This document shows, in pieces, positions 1-11,204 of a DNA stretch of 64,000 nucleotides (position 1 is the first letter of the stretch; each line of letters starts with the position of its first letter). Position numbers and translations under genes: made by a program. Under the pieces are notes generated by a model. It worked only from the letters and a program-made list of their open reading frames with translations. It made no database searches and had not been told where the DNA came from. Source of the stretch: Yamagishiella unicocca (Eukaryota > Chlorophyta > Chlorophyceae > Chlamydomonadales > Volvocaceae); the NCBI GenBank assembly GCA_003116995.1, contig BDSL01000166.1:1-64000 (forward strand). Reading direction: 5' to 3'.

Positions 1-1740
1 CCCGTCCTCCCTTTCGTCGCCCTCCTTCTCCGTCTCGCCCCGCCCTCTCCCTGGTCCTGGTCCCCTCCGTGTTCTGCCTCCCCACTCCCCCCTTTACCGC
101 TCCTCCTGCATTCCGCCCCTGGTGGTGGTCCTCTTTCTTCCCGCGTTCTTTCCCCCCTTCCCACCCCCCTTCTTCCCCCCCGGCCCGCCGCCGTCTTCGG
201 TCCTGTCGTGCCCTTCCTTTCCCCCCTTCTCCCCTCTCCGTCTCCTTTCCTCGCCCCTGCGCTGTTCGTTCTTTCCCCCCGGGGGCCGTCCTTTCTTCGC
301 TCCCCTCACCTTCTTCTCTTCCTCCGTCCTGCCTGTTGCTCTCGTCCCCCCCCCGGCGCCTCCCTCTCTTCCCCTGTCACCCGGTCTGGCTCCCCTCCTC
401 GCTCCCTTTCCCCCCTCCCCGTTTCCCCTTTTCTGCCGGCTGGGCTGCCTCTTTCCGCCCCTTTGTCGTTCCCCCTCGTCTCTTCTCCCGCCGTGCTGCT
501 GGTTTCGCTGTCCCCGCCTCCCTGCCCTCCGCCGTGCTCTCCCCCCGCCCCTCCGCCCGCCTTTCTTTCCCTCCCTTCTGGGGCCTGCTCCTCTACCCCG
601 GTTTCCCTGCCGGCTCTTTCCTCTCTTGGCCCCTGCTCTGCCTTTTCCTTCTTCTCCTCTCGCTCCCTTTCTCCCCCCCCTCCCCGTTTTTCTGCTCCCC
701 TCGGGTGGCGCCGTTTTGCCTTCCGTCCTCGTCTATTCCCCCCTGGGTTCTCCTTCTCCCCGTTTTTCCCCCCCCTCCCCCTCCCCCTTCCTTGTTCGTC
801 TCCCCCTTTCCGCCCTTCCCTTTCCCGGTCCCTCTCCCCCCCCGCCCGTCTTCCTCTTCCCCCGCCGTCGCCCGTCGTCTTCCCCCCGTTCTCCTTCTTC
901 CCCCCCTGCCCCCTCCCTTCCTGTCTTCTCCCCCGGCCCTTTCTTCCCTCCCGTCTTCCCTTCTCCTTCTCTTTCTGTTTTTGCTCCCCCTCCCGTTTCC
1001 CCCGTCCCCGTTCTTTCCCCGTCCTCCCTTCCCCCCCTGCCCCCCCTCCCTTCTTCGCCCTGCTTGCTTCCGCCCCCCCCTCCGCCCTCCCCCGCCTTTC
1101 CGTTCCGCCCCCGTGTTCCCCCCGTCGTCCTCTCCTCGCCCCCGTTTTCTCCCCCCGCTGGTTTCCTTTTCCCTCGCCGTCCCCGTTTCCTGTTTTCCCT
1201 CCCGTTCCTCCCTTCGCTGCGGGTGCGCTCCTTTCCGTTGGCGCCCTTCTCGTCGCCGTCCCCCCCCGCCCCGCCCTCTCCGTTCCCCCCCCCCTCGCCC
1301 CCCGTGTTCCCCCCTCCCTTCCGCTTCCGTCCCTTCCGCCGTCGCGCCTTCCCCCCCTCCTTCCCCCTCTTCCCCGTTCTCTCCCCCTCCTGGTGGTTTT
1401 GCCTGGCCTGGTGCTTCTTTCCGTTTCGCCCTCGTTGCCCTGCCCCCTTCCCTCTCCTCCTGTTCCCCCCTCGTTTCCCCCCACCCTTCCTGTTCCCCCG
1501 TCGGCCTCTGCCTCGTCCCTCTTTGCTTGCCCCCCTCCTCTTCCGTCTTGCCCCGCCCCTCGCCCCGCTTCTTCCTCCCCTCCCTTCCGTCCGCCGTTCC
1601 CGCCTCTCCCTCTTCTTTCCCCTCCCCCTTCCTTCCGCTCCCCCGCTTTTCCGCTTCCCCCCTTCTCCCCCCTCCGCTGCCCTCCTCCCTGCTGTGCTTT
1701 CTTTTTCGTTTCCCTCCTTTTTCTTCTTTTTCGTTCCCCT
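1..1740. other. Unassigned C-rich stretch with all but one of the residual A's
   Basis: No gene could be recognised in either A/C-ambiguous reading. G is low and the common hairpin repeats are absent, which would fit a lysine/asparagine-rich reading frame or A-rich spacer, but no motif decides this. Seven of the eight surviving A's lie here, with growing distance between them. Confidence 0.4.
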
Positions 1741-2990
1741 CCTTTTGCCTTCCCCCGCGGGGCCTTTTTCTTTTCTTTTCTTCCTCTGGCCGCCCCCCCG
1801 CCGGCCTCCCGCCGGGGGTTCTCCTTTGGTCTCGTTCCCCTTCGGTCTCCCGCCGGGCCTGTTTTCTTTTCCCCTGCGGGGCCCCCCCGTCTTGCCGTCC
1901 CCCCGGGGCCGGCCCTCTTTTCGCCGCCCCGCCGCCCGCCGTTTCTTCCCCCGGCCGCCCCGCCCCGCCCGTCGGTCCGTCCCTCTTCTTTTGTTTCCCT
2001 TCGTCCCTCTTCTTTTTGCCTTCCCCGCCGGGGCCTTTTTCTTCCTTTGGTCCCCCGCCGGGGCCCCGCCCCCCCGGGCCGCCCCCGTCGTTCTCCCGCT
2101 CTGCTTTCTCCCCCCGGGCCGCCCCGGCTTTTGCCTCTGGCCCCCCCCGGGGCGGCCCCCGCCGGGCCCCCCCCGCCCCCCCGCCCCGCCGGTGGCCCGC
2201 GTTCCTCCCCCTTCCCCCCCTCGCTCTCCTCCCTCCCTCTTTCTTTTTGTTCCTCCGCCTTGCTTTTCCCCTCCCCCTCTCTTTTTCTTTTTTTCGCTGT
2301 CTTTGTTTCCCCTTTCCCCCCCCGTTCGCTCTCGCCCCCCTTTTTCCCCTCTCCCCTCCTTCCCCTCTTGTTTTTCCCCTTTTTTTCCTTTTCTTTTTTT
2401 TCTCCTGCCTCCCCCCGTTTCCCTTTTTCCTCTCCCCCTCGGTTTCCCCCTCTCCCGTTGTTTTTCCTCCCCTTTCTTTCTTCCCTCTTCTTTCCTTCCG
2501 CCCCCCCCGCGTCTGGCCTCTTCCCGCTTCTCCTGTTGTGGGCTTCCTCCCCGTTTCCGTCCGCCCGCCGTTGTTCCGTTTCTGTCCTTTCTTTTTTTCG
2601 TCTCCCGGCCGTCGCTTTCCCCCTTCCCCCCTTCCTTCCCTCCTCTTTCCCCTCCCGTTCTCCTTCTCTCCCTCCCTTGCCTTTCCCCTCCCGGCCTCCC
2701 CTTTTCTTTCTTCCTTTGGTTTTTTTCTTCCCGCGGCCGCCCTCCCCGCCCGCCCCCCGCTCTTGTCCGCTCCCTCTTGGTCCTTCTGTTTCTGTTTCCC
2801 GTCCTCTCCGCGTCTTCCGCCTCCCCCCCTGCCGCGGCTTTTTTTCTCTTCCCCCGCCGGGGGCCCGCCGCTCGTTTTCCCACGTCCCCTCCCCTCTTCC
2901 CGCTCCTGCTCTCTTCTCGCCGGGCCCCTCCCCTTCGGGGCTGTCCCCCCCGGGCTTCCCCCGTCGGCCTTCCCCTTGGGGCCCGTCCGG
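1741..2990. repeat. Intergenic block of GC-rich hairpin repeats
   Basis: Dense mosaic of short modules seen throughout the window: the gtttcccttcgtccctcttc module at about 1,993, the ccccgccgggg hairpin (several copies from 1,760), cggccgcccc and cccgcggccgc boxes, and cttccccttggggcccgtcc near 2,963, which recurs near 8,840 and 41,790. It lies directly upstream of psbC. Confidence 0.85.
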
Positions 2991-3051
2991 CGCTTGTTTC
3001 CTTTTCGCTCCTCTCGCTTGTCCGGCGGTCTGCCCCGTGGCCCCCTTTTTC

Positions 3052-4409
3052 CTGGCCCCTTCCCGTCGGTGGTCGTGCCCCCGCCCCCCCCGGTTTTGCT
3101 TGGTGGTCCGGTCCCGCTCGCCTTCTTCCCCTCTCCGGTCCCCTTTTCGGTGCTCCCGTCGCTCCCGCCGGTCTCCTCGTCTTCTGGGCTGGTGCTCTGC
3201 CCTTCTTTGCCGTCTCCCCCTTCGTCCCCGCCCCCCCTGTCTGCCCCCGGTTTCCTTCTTTTCCCTCCCCTCGCTTCTTTCGGTTCCGGTGTCGGTCCTG
3301 GTGGTGCCCTTCTTGCTCCCTTCCCGTCCTTTGTCTCTGGTGTTTTCCCCTTCCTTTCCTCCGCTGTTTTCGGTTTTGGTGGTGTTTCTCCCTCCCTCCT
3401 TGGTCCCGCCCCTTTCGCCGCCTCCTTCCCCTTCTTTGGTTCCGTTTGGCCCGCCCCCCCCCGCTGCCTCCTCTTTTCGGTTCCCCCCTCCTCCTTTTCG
3501 GTCTCGGTGCCTGGTTCCTTGTTTGGCCCGCTCTGTCCTTTGGTGGTGTTTCTGCTCCTTGGGCCCCTGGTGGTGGTGCCGTTCGTGTTCTTCCTCCCCC
3601 CCCCCCCCGCCGCTGTCCTTTTTGGTTCCCTTGTCCCTCTCCCTTTGGTGGTGCCGGTTGGCTTTGTCGTGTTGCTCCTCTGGCCGCTCTTCTCGGTGGT
3701 CCCCTCTGGCTTGGTCCTTTCGCCCTTCTTGGTGGTCTTTGGCCCCTTTCTCCCCCTCCCTGGCCCTGGGCCCGTCGTGCTTTTGTCTGGTCTGGTGCCG
3801 CTTCTTTCTCCTCCCGTCTTGCTGCTCTCGCTCTGCTGGGCTTCCTCGCTTGTTGTCTGTCTTGGTTCCCTCCCCCGCTTCCCCCCGTGCCTTCTCCGGT
3901 CCCCCTGGTCCTGCCGCCCGTCCCTCCCCCGCCTTTCCTTTCCTTGTCCGTGCCCCCGTTTCGGTGCTCCCGTCGCTTCTGCCCCCGGTCCCCCCGGTCT
4001 CGGTCCCTCTTTCCTGCGTTCCCCTCCCGGTGCCCTCCTTTTTGGTGGTGCCCCCCTGCGTTTCTGGGCCTTCCGTGGTCCCTGGTTCGCCCCTCTCCGT
4101 GGTCCCCCTGGTTTCGCCTTCCCCCCTTCCCCCTGCCCTCCCCCCTTGGCCCGCCCGTCGTGCTGCTGCCTCCCTGCCCCCCGCTCCTCTTGGTTCTTTC
4201 CCCTCCGTCGGTGGTGTTGCTCCCGCCTTCCCGCTGTTCCCTTCGTTTCTCCCCGTTCCTGGTTCGCTTGTTCTCCCTTCTGTTTCGGTTTCTTCTTCTT
4301 CCTTGGTCCCTTCTGGCCCGCCGGTCGTGCCCGTGCTGCTGCTGCCGGTTTCGCCCCCGGTCTTGCCCGTTTCGCCGCCCCCGTCCTTTCTCTGCGTCCT
4401 TTCGCCTCC
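3052..4409 (+). CDS. psbC: Photosystem II CP43 chlorophyll protein
   Basis: CP43 is the inner antenna protein of photosystem II; it binds chlorophyll a and contributes to the oxygen-evolving site. With c read as A or C the frame gives GFAWWSGNARLINLSG near 3,090, [20 protein letters not shown] from 3,333, then the [20 protein letters not shown] region near 3,530, [15 protein letters not shown] near 3,760 and a C-terminal VLSMRPLD ending in tcc (TAA) at 4,407-4,409. Length of about 450 codons fits the family. The reading frame slips where A-runs are expected: at about 3,060, at 3,225-3,240 (two bases short), at about 3,455 (one short) and in the 13-base C run at 3,596. The start is uncertain; 3,052 is the nearest ATG-compatible ctg, but the usual N-terminus is not fully matched. 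Confidence 0.95.
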
Positions 4410-4539
4410 TTTTCCCTTCCCCGCTCCTTTTCTTTCCTCTCCTTCGCTGTTCTTTTCCCCGCTTTTGGTTGCCCTCGTTCCGTGCCTCGGTCCTTCTTTC
4501 TTCCTGCCTCTCCTTCCCCCCGGCCCCGTCGTCGTTCTT

Positions 4540-4815
4540 TTTTCCGCCCCCTTTGTTTTTTTCCCGCCTCCCTCGCCCCGCCGGGGCCCCTCCGCGTCGC
4601 TTTCTGTCGTTTTTTTCTTTTCTTTTCTTGTCGCTTTGTTTCTTCTTCCCCGCCGGGGCCCGCCCCCCGCTCCCCGCCCCTCCTTTTTCTTCCCTTTTGC
4701 CTTCCCCTTCTTTTTGCCTCCTTTTTCTTCCCTCGCCGCGGGCCGCCGGGCCCCCCCCGCCGCGGGCCTTCCCTTTGGTCCCCTCCCCGCCGGGCCCCCC
4801 CCGCCCGGGGCTTCC
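4540..4815. repeat. Hairpin-repeat block downstream of psbC
   Basis: Contains cgctttgtttcttcttcccc followed by the ccccgccgggg hairpin and ccccgctccccgccc (about 4,632-4,680), plus the ccgccgcgggcc box. Likely post-transcriptional hairpin spacer; no gene seen. Confidence 0.8.
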
Positions 4816-4965
4816 TCCTCCTGGGCTGTCGTTTCCTGCCCGCGCCCGTCGCTTCCCTCCTTTCCGCGCCTTTCGCTCCTCCTCCCTTTCCCGCCTCCTT
4901 CTTCCTTCCTTCCCTCGCCCTCCTCGCCCCCCTGTTCCCTTCTCTCCTGCTGTTTCGTTCCCCCT

Positions 4966-5038
4966 GGCGGGCGTCGCCCCGTGGTCCGGCCTTGGCTTGT
5001 GCCTCCCCTCTTCGCGGGTTCGCCCCCCGTCGTTCGCC
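4966..5038 (+). tRNA. trnH-GUG: tRNA-His (GTG)
   Basis: A 73-base cloverleaf with acceptor strands ggcgggc and gttcgcc, a T-arm gcgggttcgccccccgt and anticodon loop decoding as TTGTGAA, anticodon GTG. Base pairing in the anticodon stem (ATTGG/CCAAT) holds only if the relevant c's are A's, which independently supports the A-to-C reading. It closely follows the usual plastid trnH pattern. It stands alone between repeat blocks. Confidence 0.9.
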
Positions 5039-5204
5039 TCTCTCCGGCCGTCGTTTGCCCCTTGCTTCGCTCCTGCTGTCCCTCCTTCCGCCTCCTTCCG
5101 TTCGGTGTTCTGTGTTTGTTCTCTCTGTCGGTCTTCTTTTTTCCCCTCTCCGCGTCTCTCCTGCCCTTCTTTCTCCCCCCCTTTGCGTTCCTCTTCGTTG
5201 GGTT

Positions 5205-6060
5205 CTTTCTTCCTTTGTTTTTGGTTCCCCTCCTTTTTGTTTCCCTTCGTCCCTCTTCTTTTTGCCTTCCCCGCCGGGGCCTTTTTCTTGTCTTTTCTTC
5301 CTCTGGCCGCCCCCCCCCCGGCCGCCCCCCCGGGCCGCCCCGTCGTTCTCCCGCTCTGCTTTCTCCCCCCGGGCCGCCCCGTCGTTTGCCTCCTTTTTCC
5401 CGGCGGGCCCCCCCGCCGGGGCGTTTCTTTCTTTCCCCGCCCGCCTTCCCTTGTTTTGTTTCCCTTCGTCCCTCTTCGCGGGCCGCCCCGTCGTCCCCCC
5501 TCCCTCCTTTTTCGTCCCCGCCGGGGCGTTTGCCCTCGGCCCCCGCCGGCCTCCCGCCGGGGGTTCTCCTTTGGTCTCGTTTTTTTCTTGTCTTTTCTTC
5601 CTCTGGTTCCCCGCCGGGGCCCCGCCCCCCCCCCGGCTCTTCCCCTCTGGGGCCCGTCGCTTTGTTTCTTCCTTTGGTTTTTTTCTTTTCCCCTGCGGGG
5701 CCCCGCGGCCGCCCTCCCCGCCCCCGTCCCCTCCGGGGTGTCCCGCTCCCCGCCCTTCCCCGCCGGGCCCCCTCCTTTGGTTCCCCGCCGGGGCCCGCCC
5801 CCTTCCCTGCTTTTCTTCTTTTTCTTCTCCCCTCTTGCCCCCGGCCCTCCTTTGCCCGCCCCCGCCCCCCGTTGTTTTTTTCTTTTGCCGTCCCCTCTGG
5901 GGCCGGCCCCCGCCGGGGCCCGCGCCCCCCGGCGCCCCCCCTTCGGGGCCGCCCCGTCTTTCCTGTTTTCCTCCTTTTTCTTCCCTCGCCGCGGGCCGCC
6001 GGGCCCCCCCTTTTGGCCGCCCCCCCGTTTTTTTTCCGCCCCCCGCCGTGGCTCTTTCGC
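5205..6060. repeat. Large hairpin-repeat block
   Basis: Holds the 36-base module beginning gtttcccttcgtccctcttc at 5,239 and 5,458, the tcttcccctctggggcccgt box near 5,638, and the module gttgtttttttcttttgccg (about 5,869) that recurs in longer identical context near 29,020, 37,690 and 52,880. Several cccgcggccgc and ccccgccgggg boxes. No gene seen. Confidence 0.88.
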
Positions 6061-6314
6061 TTCCTCTCCCGCCTTTTCGCTTGTCTCGCTCCTCTCCCCT
6101 CGTCCCTTTTCGGGGCCCTTGCTCTGCTTTGCCCCGCCTGGTTCCCTTCTGTCCCCCGCCCTGTTTTCCTTTTCGTTGCGTCTCTCCCCGCCCCCCCTGT
6201 CTCGTTTCTGCTTCTTTCTTTTCTTCTCCCCCTCGCGCCTTCCCCTTGTCCCCCTTTTTTTTTCTTCTCTCTTTCTCCCTCGCCCCCTCCCCCTGTTCTC
6301 CCCCCCCCCCGTCC

Positions 6315-6387
6315 GCCGGGCTCGCTCCGTTGGTCGCGCCCCGCCTTGCCCCTGCTTGGGTCCCCGGTTCCCGTCCGGTTCCTGGCC
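6315..6387 (+). tRNA. trnF-GAA: tRNA-Phe (GAA)
   Basis: Cloverleaf of 73 bases: D-arm gctccgttggtcgcgc (decodes GCTCAGTTGGTAGAGC), anticodon stem AAGCA/TGCTT with loop ttgcccc (TTGAAAA, anticodon GAA), T-arm ccggttcccgtccgg and 3' acceptor tcctggc pairing with gccggg(A). The loop alone would also permit Cys or Val; the D-arm and the TCCTGGC end match plastid trnF. Confidence 0.84.
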
Positions 6388-6724
6388 CCCCCTCTCTCCC
6401 TCTCTCTCGCTCTCTCTTTCCGCTTCTCCCTCTTCTTTTCTTTGCTCTCTTGTTCCCTTTTCTCCCCCTTCCCCTCTGTCTCCTCTCGTTCCCCTTTCCG
6501 CTCCTTGTCTTGGTTGTCCTCCCTGTGTGCGTGCTTGTCCTTTCGCCGTTTTCGCGCTGGTGCCTTGGGCTGGCTGCCCCGCCCCTCCCCTGGCCTCCGC
6601 TCCCCGTCCTGCCGCTTGCGTCGGTTGCCCCCGTTGTGCCCCCGCTTGTCCTCCTGCCTTTTTCCGTGTTCGTGTTTCTTTCGGTTCCGCCCGCCCTCGC
6701 CGTCTGGGCTTCTCTTCCTCCTCT

Positions 6725-7700
6725 TGGCCCCTCCCTCCCCCGCGGGGCTGTCGTTTCCTTCCCCTTCTTTTTGTTTCTTTCTTCCCCCGGCTCTTCCCCT
6801 CTGGGGCCCCGTCGCTTTGTTTCTTCTTCCCCGCCGGGGCCCCGCCCCCCGCTCCCCGCCCTCCCCCTCCTTTCGCCGCCCCGCCGCCCCGCCGGGCCCC
6901 CTTTTCTTCCCCCGGCCGCCCCCTCCCCCCCGTCCCGCGTTTTTTCCGCCCTCCCCCCCTGCCCCCCCGCCTTCGTTTCTTTTCTTCCCCCGGCCGCCCC
7001 CGCCCCCCCTCCGGCTTTTCTTTCCTTTCTTGTCGCTTTCCCCCCCGCCTGGGCCTTTTTCTTTTCTTTTCTTGTCGCTTTGTTTCTTCCTTTGGTTTTT
7101 TTCTTCCCGCGGCTCTGTCGCTTTGTTTCTTCCCCCGGCCGCCCCGCCCCGCCGGGGCCGTCCCGCTCCCCGCCCTCCCCGCCCCCCCCTGCCCGGGCTG
7201 TCCCGCTCCGTCGCCTTTGGCCGCCCTTCCCCCTCCCCCGCCCCTCCCGCTCCTTGCTTCCCCCTGTCCGTTTCGTTTTTCCCTCCCCCTTCTTTCCCCC
7301 GCTCCCCTGTCCCGCTCTTTTTTCCCCGGTCTCCTCCCTCTCCCGTTTCCTCTCCCTGTCGTTCCCCTCCTGTTCCCCCGCTGTTCCTCCTCTCTCTCCG
7401 TCCTTTCCCGTTTTTTTCTTCCCCCGGCCGCCCCTTTGGCCCCCCGCCGGTGGCTCCCCCCGGTGCTTTGCCCCGTTTGTTTCGTCGCTTTCGTTTCTTC
7501 CCGGGGCCCCGTCCCTCTCCCGCGTCTTTCCGTCCCCTCTGGGGCTGCTCCCCCCCCCTGCGCGGGGGTCTTGTTCCCCTTCTTTTCGTCCCCCCGGCCC
7601 CGTCGTCGTTCTTTCTTCCCCCCCCCCCTTTTTTTCTGTTTTCTTCCCCCGGCCGCCCTCCCGCCCCTCCCCCCCCTCCCCTTCGGGGCCGGGCCCCCGC
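6725..7700. repeat. Hairpin-repeat block
   Basis: Starts with ggcccctccctcccccgcgg, which recurs near 31,769. Contains the tcttcccctctggggccc box followed by gtttcttcttccccgccggg (about 6,790-6,860), several ttcccccggccgcccc boxes and the cgcgtctttccgtcccctct box. A short unassigned gap lies at 7,230-7,400. Confidence 0.85.
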
Positions 7701-8095
7701 GGTCCCTCCCCCGCTCCTCGGTGCCCCTTTGTTTTCCCCTCGTCGCTTCCCGCCGTTCCGCTCCGCCTCTTCCTTTTTGTCGTCTCGTGTTTCGCGCGGC
7801 TTTGCCTCCGTCCCCGTCCCTTTTCTTCTTCCTCTTCCTTTCTTTGTGCTTTCCGTCGCCTTTCTGTTTTTCCCTCCTCGTCTTTTCCCGTTTGTTGTCC
7901 CCGTTGCTTTTCCCTTCCTTGTCTCGCCTTCCGTTCCCTTCCCTTCTTCCTGCCTCCGCTCCTTCTCGCTGCCCTGCTTTGCCCCTCTTCCCCGCTCTGT
8001 TGCTTTCGGCCTCTTTCGGTCTCGGTCTGCCCCTCCTCCCTCTGTTTTCTCGCTCTCGTCGCTTCCCCCCTTTTTCCCTCCCCCCTCTCTCCTCC
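7701..8095. other. Unassigned spacer
   Basis: About 400 bases without the common repeats. A small gene could be hidden here, since several plastid proteins have fewer than 50 codons, but I could not match any in either reading. Confidence 0.3.
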
Positions 8096-8870
8096 GGGCC
8101 TGTCGTTTCGTTCCCCCTGCTTTTCGTCCCCCCGGGGCGTCCTTGTTTTCCCTCCCCTTCGGGGCCGGCCCCCGCCGCGGGCCTTCCCTCCTTTTTCTTC
8201 CCGTTTGTTTCTTGTCTTTTCTTGTCGCTTTGTTTCTTCCCCGGCCGCCCCCGCCGTTTGCCGTCCCCTTCGGGGCCCGGCCCCCCGCCGGGGCCGTCCC
8301 GCTCCCTCGCCTCTGGTTTTTTTCTTCCCGCGGCCGCCCCTCCCGCCCCCCCCCCGGCCGCCCCCGTCCCCTTCGGGGCCGGCCCCCGCCGCGGGCCGCC
8401 GCGCCCCTCCCCGCCGGGCCCCCCCGCCGCGGGCCTTCCCTCTGGTCCCCCGCCGGGCCCCCCCCCTCCCTCCTTTTCTTCTTTTTCTTCCTTTGTTTTT
8501 GTTTTTTTCTTCCCGCGGCTCTTCCCCTCTGGGGCCCCGTCGCTTTGTTTCTTCTTCCCCGCCGGGGCCCCGCCCCCCGCTCCCCGCCCTCCCGCCCCGT
8601 CCCCTTCGGGGTTTTTTCTTCCCCCGGCCGCCCCCCGCTCCCCGCCCTTCCCCCCCTTTGGCCGCCCCCGCTCCCTGGGGGCCCCCGCCGGGGCCCCCCC
8701 TTTCGCCGCCCGCCCCCCCCCCCGTTTTTCTTCCCCGGGCCGCCCCTCCCGGCGCGTTTTTTTCCTCTTTTCTTCCCCCGGCCGCCCCCCGCCCCCCCCG
8801 CCCGCCCCGTTCGTTTTCCGCCGGGCTCCTTTCGTTGGCCTTCCCCTTGGGGCCCGTCCGGCGTTGTTTC
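8096..8870. repeat. Hairpin-repeat block
   Basis: Includes gtccccttcggggccggccc next to the ccgccgcgggcc box (8,365-8,400), the tcttcccctctggggcccc box with the ccccgccgggg hairpin and ccgctccccgccc (8,516-8,592), and ends in cttccccttggggcccgtcc near 8,842. No gene seen. Confidence 0.88.
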
Positions 8871-9295
8871 TGCCCTTTTCTCTCCTGGGGTCTCTCTCTC
8901 GCCCCCTCCCCCCTTTTGCTCTCGCCCTCCGGCGTCCGGCCCTCTCCCCGGCTCCTCGGTCCGTCGCTTTCTCTTCTCCTTCCGGGGCTTTTTCTTTTCC
9001 CCGCGCTGCTTGGTCGGCCCGCTCGTTTTCCCTGCTTTTTGCTTCTCCCTCTCTTTCTTTTTCTGTTCCCCTTCCCCGTTCTGTCGGTTTCCTCCTTGGC
9101 GCTTTCGTTTTTCCTTTCGGCCTTTCTTTCGGTCTTTTCCCCGTTGTCCCCTCCTTTCCTTTCCTCCCCTCTTTTTCGTCGCTTCCCCCCGTTCCGCTCC
9201 TCCCCGCTTTTCGTTTTTCCGTTTCGCGTCGCTTCCCGCTGTTTTTCCTTGTCGCTTTCGTCGTCCCGCTGCGTCCTCCCCCTTCTTTTCTTTTT
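8871..9295. other. Unassigned spacer
   Basis: No tRNA cloverleaf or protein motif recognised. Scattered short hairpins only. Confidence 0.3.
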
Positions 9296-9545
9296 TTTCC
9301 GCCCTCCGTCGTGGTCCTTTCTTCCCCCGGCCGCCCTCCCTCCTCCTGTTCCTTTGGGGCCGCCCCGCCGGGGCCCGCCCCGTGCCGCGTCTTTCTGTCC
9401 CCTCTGGGGCTGCTCCCCCGTCGTTTCCCCCCGGGGCCCCCCCTCCTGTTCCTTGCCGGGGTCTCTGCCGCCGGGGCCCGCCCCGCCCGTCGTTTGTTTC
9501 CCTTCGGGCCCCCCCCCCTCCCCCCCCCCGGCCCCGTCGTTCCCC
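9296..9545. repeat. Hairpin-repeat block
   Basis: Contains ttcccccggccgccctccct, the gttcctttggggccgcccc box and gtcccctctggggctgctcc, variants of modules found elsewhere. Sequence from here to the tRNA-Asn gene shows no recognisable gene. Confidence 0.75.
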
Positions 9546-10030
9546 TCCTGTTGTCGTGTCCCCCCTCGGTGTCGTTCCTTCCCGCCCCCTCCCGCCCCCC
9601 CCGTTTTCTCCGTTCCGCTCGTTGGTTCCTCCCCCCCCGGCTGCCCCTCCCTCCCTTTTCGGCCCCCCCTCTCCCTTTCTTTTTGCCCCCGGCCCCCGCC
9701 CCCTCGTCGTCTCTTGTCGCCGCTCCCCTTCCCTCCCTGCTTCGCTTTCCCCGCTCTTTTTCCCCCTCGCCTGCTTCGGTCGGTCGTTTTCCTCTCTCCC
9801 CCCTCTTTCTTCCCCGGGTTTTCGCGGCCGCTCCTTCCCTTTGTCTTCGTTCTCGTTCTCCTTTTTGCGTGTGCTCTCTTTCGGCGCTTTTCCCCCGCCT
9901 CTTCGCCCTTTCGTTCCTCCGCGCTCTCGTCCCGCCCTCTCCCCGTGTCCCCTCCGCCTCCCTTTCTCTTTCCCGCTTCCCTCCCCTTGTTTTTTCTCCG
10001 TTTTTCCTCTCTCTTCTTCTTCCCTCCCCC

Positions 10031-10102
10031 TCTTCCGTCGCTCCGTGGTCGCGCGCTCGGCTGTTCCCCGCTTGGTCGTCGGTTCCCGTCCTCCCTGGGG
10101 CG
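10031..10102 (+). tRNA. trnN-GUU: tRNA-Asn (GTT)
   Basis: A 72-base cloverleaf. D-arm gctccgtggtcgcgc, anticodon stem and loop ctcggctgttccccgct (decodes ATCGG CTGTTAA CCGAT, anticodon GTT), T-arm gtcggttcccgtcctcc (GTAGG/CCTAC), acceptor tcttccg pairing with ctggggc once c's are set to A where needed. Matches the plastid trnN pattern including the GGGGA end. Confidence 0.9.
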
Positions 10103-10239
10103 TTTTCCTTTCGTCGCCGTTTTTCTCCTTTTGCTGTTTTCCCTTCTGCTCCTGGCTGCCTTTGTCCGCTTCTTTCTTTCCTGCCCTCCTCCCTTCCTTC
10201 CCTTTCGTCGTTTCCCTCTTCCCCTCCTCCCCGTTTTCT

Positions 10240-10620
10240 TCCCCCTTCTTTTTGTTTCCCTTCCGTCCCCGCCGGCCCCTCTTTCCCTTCGTCCCTCTTC
10301 TTTTTGCCTTCCCCGCCGGGGCCTTTTTCTTCCCCCGGCCGCCCCCCCCGGGCCGCCCCCGTCTTTTGCCTCTGGCCCCCCCCGGGGCGTTTTGTTGTTT
10401 TTTCCCCCGGCCGCCCCCCCCCCCGCGTCCCCCCCTTTGTTTTTTCCCGCCCCCCGGCCCCCTTTGGCCGCCCCCCCCCCCGCGGGTCCCGCCCCGCTTT
10501 TTCCTCCTCTTCCCTCCCCTTTGGGGCTGTCCCCGCGGCTCTCCCCCGCGGGGCCGTCCCTCCTTCCCCTTCTTTTTTTTCTTCTTTTGGCCGCCCCTCC
10601 CGCCGCGTCCGCGCTCCGCT
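10240..10620. repeat. Hairpin-repeat block
   Basis: Contains a tttcccttcgtccctcttct copy (about 10,283), the gccttccccgccggggcc hairpin and ttcccccggccgcccc boxes. No gene seen. Confidence 0.85.
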
Positions 10621-10698
10621 CCTTTGCCCCCCCTTCCCCTCTGTTCCCTCTTTTTTTCCCGTCTCCCTCCCCCCTCCCCCTCTCCTCTTTCTCGCCCT

Positions 10699-10772
10699 CG
10701 CCGGGTGGCGCCGTCTGGTCGCTCGTGGGGCTCCTCCTCCTCCGGCCGCCGGTTCCCCTCCTGCCCCTGCCC
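10699..10772 (+). tRNA. trnfM-CAU: Initiator tRNA-fMet (CAT)
   Basis: D-arm gcgccgtctggtcgctc decodes GAGCAGTCTGGTAGCTC, typical of bacterial-type initiators. The anticodon loop ctcctcc decodes CTCATAA, anticodon CAT. T-arm gccggttcccctcctgc pairs, and acceptor cgccggg pairs with ccctgc while position 1 faces c (A), leaving the unpaired first position that marks initiator tRNA. Confidence 0.92.
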
Positions 10773-11204
10773 TCCCCCTCCCTCCCCTCGTGTTCGTTTT
10801 CTTTTCCCCCTTCGGGGGCCCCCTCCCCCTCGCTTGCTCGTCCCCTCTCTTCCTCCCGTGGTCTCCTTGTCTGTTCCCCTGTTCTGTTCTTGCCCTTTCT
10901 GTTTCTTTTTTGGCCCCCTCGGCTCCTCCCTTCCCCGTCCTTTTCCCCTCGGTCCCCTTCCCGGCTGCGTTTTGGTCCCCTTTGTTTTGCCCGCTTTGGT
11001 CCCCCGTCTTTTTCTCCTCTCCCCTCCTTTCTCGCTTTTCCCTCTTCTCTCCCTCTCGTCCGCTCCTGTCGTTTCTCTTCGTTTTTCCGTTCGGGTTCGT
11101 GCCCCCCCTTTTCCCTTCCCGCTTTCCTCCTTTTCCGGTCTCCGCCCTTCTTCCCTTTCCCCCCGCCCTCTTTTCTCCTTTGTCCGCTTTTTTTTTTTCC
11201 CCGC

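Noticed and set aside
94..309. Short - strand frame of 71 codons rich in Gly, Arg, Lys and Glu
   Set aside because: It exists only because the - strand lacks T; its start and stop are created by the residual A's at 308 and 96. No family resemblance and no conserved motif.
306..1484. - strand frame of 392 codons
   Set aside because: Same cause: bounded by the A's at 1,483 and 308. Composition is a mechanical result of A/C/G-only codons.
733..2883. - strand frame of 716 codons
   Set aside because: Bounded by the A's at 2,882 and 735, and runs straight through noncoding hairpin repeats from 1,741 on.
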